This document shows positions 27,300 through 37,716 of a DNA stretch of 64,000 nucleotides, piece by piece. The stretch covers positions 2,604,001-2,668,000 of the forward strand of contig NC_015145.1 of the NCBI RefSeq assembly GCF_000189535.1, in the 5' to 3' direction. Position 1 is the first letter of the stretch. Every line of letters begins with the position of its first letter. Made by a program: the position numbers and the translations under genes. The DNA comes from Pseudarthrobacter phenanthrenivorans Sphe3. GTDB taxonomy: Bacteria; Actinomycetota; Actinomycetes; Actinomycetales; Micrococcaceae. Under the pieces are notes generated by a model, which did not search any database, was not told where the DNA came from, and worked only from the letters and a program-made list of their open reading frames with translations.

Positions 27300-28144
27300 C
27301 AAGGCCTGGCGTCCGGGGCCGGTGCCTCGGCGGCAGGTGTTTCGGCTGCTTCCGGGGCTTCGGGCTTCACCACGGATGAACCCGAGTGTGCCTCTGCAGC
27401 CGGCGCTGCTTCTGCCGGTGTCTCCGCAACCGGCGCCGCCTCAACAGGTGTTCCCTGCTGCGGCTCCTCCTCCGCTATGGGAATTTCACCCAGGCCCAGG
27501 ACATCGGGCACGTGCTCGCGGAGCTGGTCAAGGCTCACGGCACCGTTGCGGACCACGCGCAGGCGGGGACCCGTGGCGTCAACAATGGTGGAGGGCACGG
27601 CAAGCTCGCCTTCGCGCGGCCGGAAGCCGCCCTCGAGGTACACCTCAACAGAGTCGGCGAGCTGCTCGCGGGCAGCGGCAGCGGTCTGGCCTGGGGCCTG
27701 GCCGGTGCGGTTGGCTGAGGAAACGGCCAGCGGTCCGGTGAGGGTCAGCAGTTCCTGGGCGATCTCATCATCCGGCATCCGCAGCGCCACAGTCCCCTTG
27801 GTCTCACCGAGATCCCAGTCCAGGGACGGCTGGGCGTGAAGGATGAGGGTCAGGCCGCCGGGCCAGAAAGCCTCGGCAAGCTTACGGGCGTCCGCCGAGA
27901 CGTCCGTGGCCAGTCCGTCAAGGGCGTTGATCCGCGGGATCAAGACCGGCGGGGGCATGGTGCGGCTGCGCCCTTTCGAGACCAGGAGCATGGTGACTGC
28001 CTGCGGGGAGAACGCGTCGGCAGCAATCCCATAGACGGTGTCCGTGGGAAAAACCACGCACTTTTTCTCGCTGATGGCCCGCTGGGCGTGCTCGAGTCCC
28101 TTGGCGCGCTCGTCGTCGCTGGTGCAGTTGTAGGTTGTGGTCAC
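27299..28144 (-). CDS. tsaC: L-threonylcarbamoyladenylate synthase (TsaC/Sua5/YrdC) with C-terminal acidic tail
   Basis: Residues 1-205 form the YrdC fold with KKCVVFPTDTVYGIAADAF, the KGRSRTMPPP nucleotide-binding loop and PSTIVDATG. It makes threonylcarbamoyl-AMP from Thr, CO2 and ATP for the t6A37 modification of ANN-decoding tRNAs. The remaining 70 or so residues are rich in Ala, Pro and Glu and look disordered; this is not the Sua5 domain. The gene starts with GTG overlapping the prmC stop by 4 nt (GTGA). Confidence 0.9.
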   Translation of the reverse strand: MTTTYNCTSDDERAKGLEHAQRAISEKKCVVFPTDTVYGIAADAFSPQAVTMLLVSKGRSRTMPPPVLIPRINALDGLATDVSADARKLAEAFWPGGLTLILHAQPSLDWDLGETKGTVALRMPDDEIAQELLTLTGPLAVSSANRTGQAPGQTAAAAREQLADSVEVYLEGGFRPREGELAVPSTIVDATGPRLRVVRNGAVSLDQLREHVPDVLGLGEIPIAEEEPQQGTPVEAAPVAETPAEAAPAAEAHSGSSVVKPEAPEAAETPAAEAPAPDARP

Positions 28145-29028
28145 TCGCCTATTCTTCCATTCCCGTTGTCCGGTTCTGCGAGCAGGGCGCTGGTGGCGCG
28201 CTCCTTGCCGTTGAGATCCAGGTGCGTAGTGATGCTGGACCAGTTACCTGAGCGGGCCAGCATGGCCGAGATCCACGCTGCCTGGACCTCAGCGTGTTCC
28301 ATGACGAAGTAGCCGCCCGGACGCAGCAGCCGTGCTGCGGAGGCAGCAGCCGCCGTCGGAAGTTCCATCCCGTCCGCTCCCCCTCCGTACAGTGCCTCGG
28401 GCGGATCATGCAGGGCCACTTCCGGCTCGTGGGGGATGGCTTCCGCAGGGATGTACGGCGGGTTGGACACGACGACGTCGAACGTTCCGTTAAGCTCCGG
28501 CAGCGCGTTCCGCAGGTCACCCTGTACAAGATGTACGCCCAACGGGGCCAGGTTCTTCGCTGCCCAGGCATGGGCGAAGGGGCTGAACTCCACCGCGTGC
28601 ACCTCTGCGCCCGGCACTTCGTGCGCGAGGGAACCGGCGATGGCACCGGATCCGGTGCCAAGGTCCACGATCCGAGGGTGCGGCAGTCCCTGGACGTGGT
28701 CGATGACCAGCTGGACCACGGACTCCGTCTCAGGGCGGGGAATGAAAACCCCGGGCCCCACGGCCAGCTGAAGATAGCGGAAATGGGCCACGCCGGTGAT
28801 GTGCTGCAGCGGCACCCGGGAGGCGCGTTCCGCCACCAGGCCGGCATACCCGTCCGGCGCTGGAGTGTCACCCAGCATCATGGCACGCAGGCGGCCCAGC
28901 CCCACCTGCAGGAGGTGGTCGGCCAGCAGCTCGGCGTCCACGCGGGGGCTGGGGACGCCGGCATCCCGGAGAATGGCAGTTGCCTCGCTGACGGCGTCGG
29001 CCAGCGACTGCCCTGGCTCATGTGTCAT
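28141..29028 (-). CDS. prmC: Release factor N5-glutamine methyltransferase
   Basis: The 295-aa enzyme methylates the Gln of the GGQ motif of release factors with S-adenosylmethionine. It has the N-terminal helical domain, the SAM-binding IVDLGTGSGAIAGSLA and the catalytic NPPY motif in VVSNPPYIPAEA. It follows prfA, its main substrate gene, with a 14-nt gap and overlaps tsaC by 4 nt, the usual order in actinobacteria. Confidence 0.95.
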   Translation of the reverse strand: MTHEPGQSLADAVSEATAILRDAGVPSPRVDAELLADHLLQVGLGRLRAMMLGDTPAPDGYAGLVAERASRVPLQHITGVAHFRYLQLAVGPGVFIPRPETESVVQLVIDHVQGLPHPRIVDLGTGSGAIAGSLAHEVPGAEVHAVEFSPFAHAWAAKNLAPLGVHLVQGDLRNALPELNGTFDVVVSNPPYIPAEAIPHEPEVALHDPPEALYGGGADGMELPTAAAASAARLLRPGGYFVMEHAEVQAAWISAMLARSGNWSSITTHLDLNGKERATSALLAEPDNGNGRIGE

Positions 29029-29042
29029 GGGGAGAAGCTGGG

Positions 29043-30116
29043 CTAGTCCCCGATGGCGTCCAGGCGGGCCTGTTCGTCCATCTCGATTGCGGACTGGATG
29101 ACGGGTTCCAGATCTCCGTTCATCACCTGGTCCAGGTTGTATGCCTTGTACCCGGTCCGGTGGTCGGCAATGCGGTTTTCCGGGTAGTTGTACGTGCGGA
29201 TGCGCTCGGACCGGTCCATGGTGCGGATCTGCGACTTCCGCTGTGCGGAGTTCTCGGCGTCGATCTGCTCCTGCTGGTGCGCCAGGATGCGTGCGCGGAG
29301 GACGCGCATGCCCGCTTCGCGGTTCTGCAGCTGGGACTTCTCGTTCTGCATGGCCACCACGATGCCGGTGGGAAGGTGGGTGATGCGGACAGCAGAGTCC
29401 GTGGTGTTCACCGACTGGCCGCCGGGGCCGGACGAACGGTAGACGTCGATTTTGAGGTCGTTCTGGTTGATCTCGAGCTCTTCCGGCTCATCGACCTCGG
29501 GCAGGACGAGGACGCCGGCCGCTGAGGTGTGGATGCGGCCCTGGGACTCCGTGACCGGCACACGCTGGACTCGGTGCACGCCGCCTTCGAACTTCAGCCG
29601 CGCGTAGACGCCTTCGGCGGGGTCGTTTGAGTTGCCCTTCACGGCAACCTGGACGTCCTTGTAACCGCCAAGATCGGATTCCGTGGCGGAAATGATTTCT
29701 GTCTTCCAGCCGCGCGATTCCGCGTAGCGGGTGTACATGCGCAGGAGGTCGCCGGCGAAGAGTGCAGCCTCGTCGCCGCCTTCACCACCCTTGACCTCGA
29801 GAATTACGTTGCGGGCGTCATCCGGATCGCGCGGAATCAGCAGGCGGCGCAGTTTGGCGGCAGCCTCCTCCAGCGAAGCCTCAAGCTCAGGCACCTCAGC
29901 CGCAAATTCGGGATCCTCGGAAGCCATCTCCTTGGCAGCAGCAAGGTCATCCCGGATGCCTTCCCACTTGTGGTAGGCCTCAACGATGCCATTAAGCTGA
30001 GCCGAACGCCGACCCAGCTTCCGGGCAAGCCGCTGGTCAGCATAAACAGCAGGATCCCCCAGCTGCGCCTGGATAGCATCATGCTCATCAAGCAGGCCCT
30101 GTACGGACTCAAACAT
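29043..30116 (-). CDS. prfA: Peptide chain release factor 1
   Basis: The 357-aa factor recognises UAA and UAG. The anticodon-like tripeptide is PVT (187-189, in [14 protein letters not shown]) and the catalytic GGQ is at 232-234 in [17 protein letters not shown]. The Gln is the target of PrmC, encoded downstream. A ribosome site, AAGAGG, lies about 8 nt before the ATG. Confidence 0.97.
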   Translation of the reverse strand: MFESVQGLLDEHDAIQAQLGDPAVYADQRLARKLGRRSAQLNGIVEAYHKWEGIRDDLAAAKEMASEDPEFAAEVPELEASLEEAAAKLRRLLIPRDPDDARNVILEVKGGEGGDEAALFAGDLLRMYTRYAESRGWKTEIISATESDLGGYKDVQVAVKGNSNDPAEGVYARLKFEGGVHRVQRVPVTESQGRIHTSAAGVLVLPEVDEPEELEINQNDLKIDVYRSSGPGGQSVNTTDSAVRITHLPTGIVVAMQNEKSQLQNREAGMRVLRARILAHQQEQIDAENSAQRKSQIRTMDRSERIRTYNYPENRIADHRTGYKAYNLDQVMNGDLEPVIQSAIEMDEQARLDAIGD

Positions 30117-30131
30117 CTATAAACCTCTTTC

Positions 30132-30145
30132 GACTTGTACAAGTC
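30132..30145. promoter_or_regulatory. Perfect 14-bp palindrome 16 nt upstream of prfA
   Basis: GACTTGTACAAGTC reads the same on both strands and lies between the prfA ribosome site and a TAGACT hexamer that could be a -10 element on the minus strand. It is a plausible operator or start-site structure. No regulator is indicated. Confidence 0.5.
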
Positions 30146-30188
30146 TAGTAACAATCATGTGGTGGCCGCGGCTGGTGGGCTTAACGAC

Positions 30189-30310
30189 GACGCCGCACGG
30201 ATTTTTCCGCCCCGGGAGTGGCATCGGGCCTGCCGGAGCTGGGCGGCTGACGATCGAAGATCGGAAGCCGCCCAGCGTAGGGGCGGGGGCGGAAAAATCC
30301 GTACGGCGTC
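30189..30310. repeat. 122-nt nested palindrome between rho and prfA
   Basis: The outer arms are 25 nt each (30189-30213 and 30286-30310) and match at 24 of 25 positions when one is inverted; each contains the core GGATTTTTCC or GGAAAAATCC. Inside lie a second perfect pair, CTGGGCGGCT (30239-30248) and AGCCGCCCAG (30266-30275), and an innermost CGATC/GATCG pair around GAA. The interval has no gene. It could be a Rho-independent terminator, a mobile palindrome (REP/MITE type) or a structured RNA. Confidence 0.85.
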
Positions 30311-30347
30311 AGCACCGGGGCAGCAAACTCAGCCGCTCACCGATGCG

Positions 30348-32534
<2,187 letters not shown>

Positions 32535-32830
32535 GAAGGATCCTTCCCCCTCGACGGCGTCCAGGCGAGGAGCTGGACGCGATGATTTGATCTGGGCTGC
32601 AGTTCAGATCTGCAGCCGGATTGTTCGGCCTTGCCGGTTGGATATCGGCCAGCAGGGCCGGATACTGATTCACCTTCCGCTCCGCCCGTGGCGGAACGCT
32701 GGGCTGACGCTTCAGGGGCAGTTTGATGCTGCAGATTCCTGCGACAGACCAAGCAGGCGGCACCGGAATACATTGCGCAGTAGGAGATCAAATCGCGACT
32801 AAAGTGAAGCAGCAGATCAGATAGGCGGAA
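32535..32830 (-). promoter_or_regulatory. Leader/promoter region of rho
   Basis: The 296 nt between rho and thrB hold no convincing gene. A perfect 8-bp stem, GGCTGCAG (32595-32602) with CTGCAGCC (32610-32617), lies about 60 nt upstream of the rho start. Rho genes often have long leaders that allow autoregulation, so this hairpin is a candidate element. I found no clear promoter hexamers. A short GGCGG/CCGCC hairpin also spans the end of thrB. Confidence 0.4.
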
Positions 32831-33805
32831 TTACCGCCGGTGCAACTCCACCTTAGCACCTTCAACGTCCACTGCCAGCTTCAGCACCCGCCACGATATT
32901 TCCGGCGTGTTGGCGGCAATGAACCGTTCGATGAAAGCGACGACGGCGGCAGCCTCGGACTCCCCGTTGGCCAGGACCAGGACGGTTGGCCCCGCCCCGG
33001 ACACCACGGCCGCGTGGCCAGCGTTGCGCAGCGCAGAAATCAGTGCGGCGCTGGGGCGCATTGCCTCCGCCCGGTAGCTCTGGTGAAGGTAGTCTTCGGT
33101 GCCGGCCAGCAGGAATTCGGGTTTCTGCGTCAGGGCATGGATCAGCAATGCTGCACGCCCCGCGTTCATGGCCGCGGCGTGGTGACCTACCGACGCCGGC
33201 AGCAGCGCCCGGGCAGCTTCGGTGGAAAGCTCAAAGTCCGGAACCGCCACCACGGGGACGACCGACCCGGCGACGGTTGCGCTGGTGCTGCTGTACTGCT
33301 CGCTGTCCTGCCACGACAGCGCCAGACCGCCGAAAATAGCGGGTGCAACGTTGTCCGGATGCCCCTCCAGCTCGCTGGTGAGCTGCAGGACCCAGTCCTG
33401 CCCCCGGCGGCTTTCGGCCGGGACCAGCGCGTTGGCCGCGGACACCGCCGCAACAACTGCGGAGGCGGACGAACCGAGGCCACGGCCGTGCGGGTTGACG
33501 TTTTCCGCAGTGACCTTGAGGCCGCCGTGGCGGTAGCCCAACCGTTCGAACGCCGCCTCCATTGCCCTGATGACCAGGTGGCTCGCATCCTGCGGGAGGG
33601 TCTCTGCCCCTTCTCCGCGCAGGTCAAACAGGAGTTCGTCCGTTTCCAGGGTCTCCACTGTCAGGGTGTCATGCAGCGCAAGGGCCAGCCCCAGGCTGTC
33701 ATAGCCAGGGCCGAGGTTGGCCGAGGTTGCCGGCACCCGGACGGTGACGCGCTGGCCGGCCTCGATCAGTTGCAGTCCGACGGCGGCCTGCGAGGTGGTG
33801 TCCAA
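32831..33805 (-). CDS. thrB: Homoserine kinase
   Basis: The 324-aa GHMP kinase phosphorylates homoserine, the last-but-one step of threonine synthesis. It has the family P-loop-like GRGLGSSASAVVAA (about 95-110), VTVRVPATSANLGPGYDSLG at the start and the C-terminal AAVVSGAGPTVL. The start is TTG 33805, preceded by GGAAGAAAAATAACC, 2 nt after the thrC stop. It is the last gene of the argS-lysA-hom-thrC-thrB operon. Confidence 0.95.
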   Translation of the reverse strand: MDTTSQAAVGLQLIEAGQRVTVRVPATSANLGPGYDSLGLALALHDTLTVETLETDELLFDLRGEGAETLPQDASHLVIRAMEAAFERLGYRHGGLKVTAENVNPHGRGLGSSASAVVAAVSAANALVPAESRRGQDWVLQLTSELEGHPDNVAPAIFGGLALSWQDSEQYSSTSATVAGSVVPVVAVPDFELSTEAARALLPASVGHHAAAMNAGRAALLIHALTQKPEFLLAGTEDYLHQSYRAEAMRPSAALISALRNAGHAAVVSGAGPTVLVLANGESEAAAVVAFIERFIAANTPEISWRVLKLAVDVEGAKVELHRR

Positions 33806-33807
33806 GG

Positions 33808-34914
33808 TTATTTTTCTTCCAGTCCCAGTTCGGCAGCAACAGTGACCACATCATTGGGAACCTTGACCGGCTGGACATCGCTGCCGTCCTCGGTGCGCAA
33901 GGCCCACTGCGGGTCCTTGAGTCCGTGTCCCGTGACCGTGATGACGATCGTCTTACCGGCCGGGACCTCGCCTGCAGCGTGCTTCTTCAGCAAACCGGCC
34001 ACGCCGGCTGCCGATCCGGGCTCAACAAACACACCTTCACGCGAAGACAGCCAGCGGTGGGCGTTGAGGATTTCCTCGTCCGTCACGGCATCGATGAGCC
34101 CGCCGGACTCGTCGCGGGCACCGATCGCGCCGTCCCATGACGCGGGGTTGCCGATGCGGATCGCCGTGGCGATGGTGTCCGGTTCCGTGATGGGGTGGCC
34201 GGCCACGAACGGGGCGGCGCCAGATGCCTGGAAGCCCCACATGGCAGGAGTCCTGGTGGCTACCGGGGCCAGGGTGCCGGCGGTTTCGGACTCGAAGGGA
34301 GCGGAGTACTCCTTGTAGCCCTTCCAGTAGGCGGTGATGTTGCCGGCGTTGCCCACCGGCAGGACGTGGATGTCCGGGGCGTCACCCAGTGCGTCCACGA
34401 TTTCGAAGGCACCGGTCTTTTGGCCCTGGATACGGGCGGGGTTGACGGAGTTGACCAGGAAAACGGGGTAGGACTCCCCCAGCTTCCGTGCGATGTCCAG
34501 GCAGTTGTCGAAGTTGCCGTCCACCTGCAGCAGTGTGGCGCCGTGGGCGATGGCCTGGCTGAGCTTGCCCATGGAGATTTTGCCCTCGGGCACCAGCACT
34601 GCGCACTTGAGGCCGGCCGCGGTGGCATACGCGGCTGCGGAAGCAGAGGTGTTGCCGGTGGAGGCGCACACGACGGCCTGGGCGCCGGAAGCGACGGCAG
34701 CTGTCATGGCCATGGTCATGCCGCGGTCCTTGAAGGATCCGGTGGGGTTCATGCCCTCCACCTTCAGGTAGACCTCGGAACCGGTGAGCTCGGAAAGCTT
34801 CCGGGCGTGCACCAGCGGAGTGCCGCCCTCCCCGAGGGTGATGACCTTGGTGGATTCCGTCACGGGCAGACGGTCAGCGTATTCGCGGATGACGCCGCGC
34901 CATTGGTGAGCCAC
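33808..34914 (-). CDS. thrC: Threonine synthase
   Basis: The 368-aa PLP enzyme converts O-phosphohomoserine to threonine. The PLP lysine lies in [11 protein letters not shown] (about 57-67), the phosphate-binding loop in [12 protein letters not shown], and the cofactor region in [10 protein letters not shown]. The GTG start at 34914 abuts the hom stop codon without a gap. Confidence 0.96.
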   Translation of the reverse strand: MAHQWRGVIREYADRLPVTESTKVITLGEGGTPLVHARKLSELTGSEVYLKVEGMNPTGSFKDRGMTMAMTAAVASGAQAVVCASTGNTSASAAAYATAAGLKCAVLVPEGKISMGKLSQAIAHGATLLQVDGNFDNCLDIARKLGESYPVFLVNSVNPARIQGQKTGAFEIVDALGDAPDIHVLPVGNAGNITAYWKGYKEYSAPFESETAGTLAPVATRTPAMWGFQASGAAPFVAGHPITEPDTIATAIRIGNPASWDGAIGARDESGGLIDAVTDEEILNAHRWLSSREGVFVEPGSAAGVAGLLKKHAAGEVPAGKTIVITVTGHGLKDPQWALRTEDGSDVQPVKVPNDVVTVAAELGLEEK

Positions 34915-36231
34915 TTAAACTCCTTCTACCCGCAGAACGGATGTAACTGAATTGATGACGTCCAGGCCCTTCACGGCCTCGACGGTGGCCGCAAGGGCAG
35001 CCTCTGATGCGCGGTGGGTGACGATCCGCAGTTCTGCGGATTCCACGTTGGACTCCGCGTCCCGGTGGATGGTCTGCCGCATGATTTCGATGGACACGCC
35101 GTGCTCCGCGAAGAGCTGGGCGATCCTGGCCAGCACGCCGGGCTGGTCAGCGACGTCCAGGCCGATGTAGTAGCTGGTCACGGCTGCGTCGATTGGCAGC
35201 GCCGGAACGTGCCCTGTGGTGGTCTCCGTACGGCCGGGTCCACCGAGGACCAGGCTGCGCGCTGCCGAGACGAGGTCGCCCAGTACAGCCGATGCGGTGG
35301 GGGCGCCGCCTGCTCCCTGTCCGTAGAACATCAGCTCGCCGGCATTCTCGGCTTCAATGAACACCGCGTTGAACGCGCCGTGGACGGCGGCCAGCGGGTG
35401 TTCGCGGGGAAGCAGCGTGGGGTGCACGCGCACGGAGACGCCCTTGGCGCCGTCGGCATCGTCCAGCTTCTCGGCGATCGCCAGCAACTTGATGACAAAG
35501 CCGGCGTCCTTCGCGGCAGCAATGTCCGCCGCCGTGACCGAACTGATCCCTTCGCAGTGGACGTTCTCCAGGGCGAACCGGGTGTGGAACGACAGCGAGG
35601 CGAGGATGGCGGCCTTTGCGGCGGCGTCGTGGCCTTCGACGTCCGCGGTGGGGTCCGCCTCCGCGTAACCCAGCCGCTGCGCCTCAGCCAGGGCGTCGGC
35701 AAACTGCGCGCCGGTGGTGTCCATCTGGTCAAGGATGAAGTTGGTGGTGCCGTTGACGATGCCGAGAACGCGGGTGATGCGGTCGCCGGCGAGGCTGTCG
35801 CGAATTGGCCGCAGGATGGGGATGGCCCCGGCGACGGCAGCTTCATAGGAGAGCTGCACGCCCGCCTTGTCAGCCTCTTCGTGAAGGGTGGGGCCGTCCT
35901 GGGCAAGGAGCGCCTTGTTGCCCGTGACCACGCACGCACCGTTGCGGAGGGCCGAAAGGATCAGCGTGCGGGCGGGCTCGATGCCGCCCATGAGCTCGAT
36001 GACCAGGTCAGCGTCCTTCACCAGGGTGTCGGCGTCGGTGGTGAAGAGTTCCTGCGGCAGCTCCACGTCTCGCTTGGCGTGGACATTCCGCACCGCGATG
36101 CCGCTCAACTGCAGCTTTGCGCCTGCGCGGGCGGCAAGGGTGTCGGCGTCCTCAATGAGAATCCGCGCAACCTGGGCCCCAACGTTGCCACAGCCCAGCA
36201 GGGCTACTTTCAGGGTTCGCATTTCCGTCAT
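34915..36231 (-). CDS. hom: Homoserine dehydrogenase
   Basis: The 438-aa enzyme reduces aspartate semialdehyde to homoserine. It has the NAD(P) motif LLGCGNVGAQVARIL, the catalytic region with VNGTTNFILDQM and a C-terminal ACT domain (from YYIGLDVADQPGVLARI), the usual site of threonine feedback inhibition. The ATG follows the lysA stop directly (TGAATG). Confidence 0.96.
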   Translation of the reverse strand: MTEMRTLKVALLGCGNVGAQVARILIEDADTLAARAGAKLQLSGIAVRNVHAKRDVELPQELFTTDADTLVKDADLVIELMGGIEPARTLILSALRNGACVVTGNKALLAQDGPTLHEEADKAGVQLSYEAAVAGAIPILRPIRDSLAGDRITRVLGIVNGTTNFILDQMDTTGAQFADALAEAQRLGYAEADPTADVEGHDAAAKAAILASLSFHTRFALENVHCEGISSVTAADIAAAKDAGFVIKLLAIAEKLDDADGAKGVSVRVHPTLLPREHPLAAVHGAFNAVFIEAENAGELMFYGQGAGGAPTASAVLGDLVSAARSLVLGGPGRTETTTGHVPALPIDAAVTSYYIGLDVADQPGVLARIAQLFAEHGVSIEIMRQTIHRDAESNVESAELRIVTHRASEAALAATVEAVKGLDVINSVTSVLRVEGV

Positions 36232-37716
36232 TCAGGCTCCCATGTCGCGGTTCAGCAGATCTTCTTCGGTTTCCCCGCGGACAATCAGCCGGGCAGATCC
36301 GTCGCGCACCGCGACAACGCCCGGCCGGGCCAGATAGTTGTAGTTGCTTGACAGGGCCCAGCAGTAGGCGCCGGTCCCCGGTACAGCAAGCAGATCACCG
36401 GCTGCCACGTCCTCGGGCAGATATACATCTCTAACAACTATGTCGCCGCTCTCGCAATGTTTGCCCACCACGCGGGACAGCTGCGGGGCGGCGGAGGAGG
36501 TGCGGGACGCCAGAATTGCCGAGTAATCCGCGTCGTACAGCACCGGGCGCGCGTTATCGCTCATGCCGCCGTCCACCGAAACATAGCGGCGCGGATACGT
36601 AACGTTGTTGCCGCCGTCACTGGCACCTGGCTCGGCGGGGGCGTCCACGCGCACGGTCTTCAGCGTCCCCACTTCATAGAGGGTGAACGTGGTGCTGCCC
36701 ACGATGGCGCGGCCCGGTTCGATGGAGATGCGGGGAGAGTCGATGCCGAGCTCAGCGCAGGTGGAGCGCACGACGGCGGCCATCGCCTCCGCGATTTCAG
36801 CTGCGGGCCGCGGTGTATCCACCGGGGTGTAGGCAATCCCGTAGCCGCCGCCCAGATCCAGCTCCGGCAGGACGATGGAGTATTTTTCCTGCATGGCGGC
36901 AAGGAAGCGGAGCAGCTTCTCCGCGGCCATGGCGAAGCCCTCCGGCTCGAAGATCTGGGAGCCGATGTGGCAGTGCAGTCCCAGCAGTTCGATGCCGGGG
37001 TGCGCGGAAGCGGCAGCCACTGCTTCTTCGGCAGCGGACAACCCGGCCTGTTCGGTGGTGTCCGCTGCCATGGAGAGGCCGAACTTTTGGTCCTCGTGCG
37101 CCGTGGCGATGAATTCGTGGGTGTGGGCGTGCACGCCGGGGGTCAGCCGGAGCATGACCTTGGCCTGCTCTCCCCGGCGTTCGGCGATGTCGCCAACCCG
37201 GACCAGCTCGCCCAGGCTGTCCACCACAATCCGGCCCAGCTTCATGTCCAGGGCACGGTGGATCTCGCCGTCGGATTTGTTGTTGCCGTGCAGGGCCACG
37301 TCGGCGCCCGGGATGCCGGCCTTTGCCGCAACGGCAAGCTCGCCGCCGGAAGCCGTGTCCAGCCGCAGCCCTTCTTCTTCGACCCAGCGGACCACCGCTG
37401 TGCACAGGAATGATTTACCGGCGTAGTAGACGTCCACTCCCCCGCAGACATCAGCGAACGCATTGTTGAAAGCGTCGCTGAAGGCGCGTGCGCGGGCCCG
37501 GAAGTCGTTCTCGCTCATGACGAACAGCGGAGTCCCATACTTGCGCTGGAGGTCACTCACGGGCACGCCGTCCAGGGTGAGCTCACCGGCGTCGTTCCGG
37601 CCGGCATCCTTGGCCCACATTTTCGGTTCCAGGGCATTCAGGTCGGCCGGGACCGCCAGCCATTCAGGGGCCAGCGGGGATGCATTGTTGGTGTCCTGTG
37701 CAGGCATGGGAATCAC
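36232..37716 (-). CDS. lysA: Diaminopimelate decarboxylase
   Basis: The 494-aa PLP enzyme makes lysine from meso-diaminopimelate. Seen are the PLP lysine in VYYAGKSFLC, GLHCHIGSQIFE, EPGRAIVG and the second-subunit cysteine region GKHCESGDI, all in order on an alanine-racemase-like fold. The start GTG 37716 overlaps the argS stop by 4 nt (GTGA). The protein is somewhat longer than average because of a 30-residue N-terminal lead. Confidence 0.95.
   Translation of the reverse strand: MIPMPAQDTNNASPLAPEWLAVPADLNALEPKMWAKDAGRNDAGELTLDGVPVSDLQRKYGTPLFVMSENDFRARARAFSDAFNNAFADVCGGVDVYYAGKSFLCTAVVRWVEEEGLRLDTASGGELAVAAKAGIPGADVALHGNNKSDGEIHRALDMKLGRIVVDSLGELVRVGDIAERRGEQAKVMLRLTPGVHAHTHEFIATAHEDQKFGLSMAADTTEQAGLSAAEEAVAAASAHPGIELLGLHCHIGSQIFEPEGFAMAAEKLLRFLAAMQEKYSIVLPELDLGGGYGIAYTPVDTPRPAAEIAEAMAAVVRSTCAELGIDSPRISIEPGRAIVGSTTFTLYEVGTLKTVRVDAPAEPGASDGGNNVTYPRRYVSVDGGMSDNARPVLYDADYSAILASRTSSAAPQLSRVVGKHCESGDIVVRDVYLPEDVAAGDLLAVPGTGAYCWALSSNYNYLARPGVVAVRDGSARLIVRGETEEDLLNRDMGA

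Noticed and set aside
30117..30347. Decayed rpmE in the rho-prfA gap
   Set aside because: No L31-like motif was found in any frame. The palindrome occupies the space.
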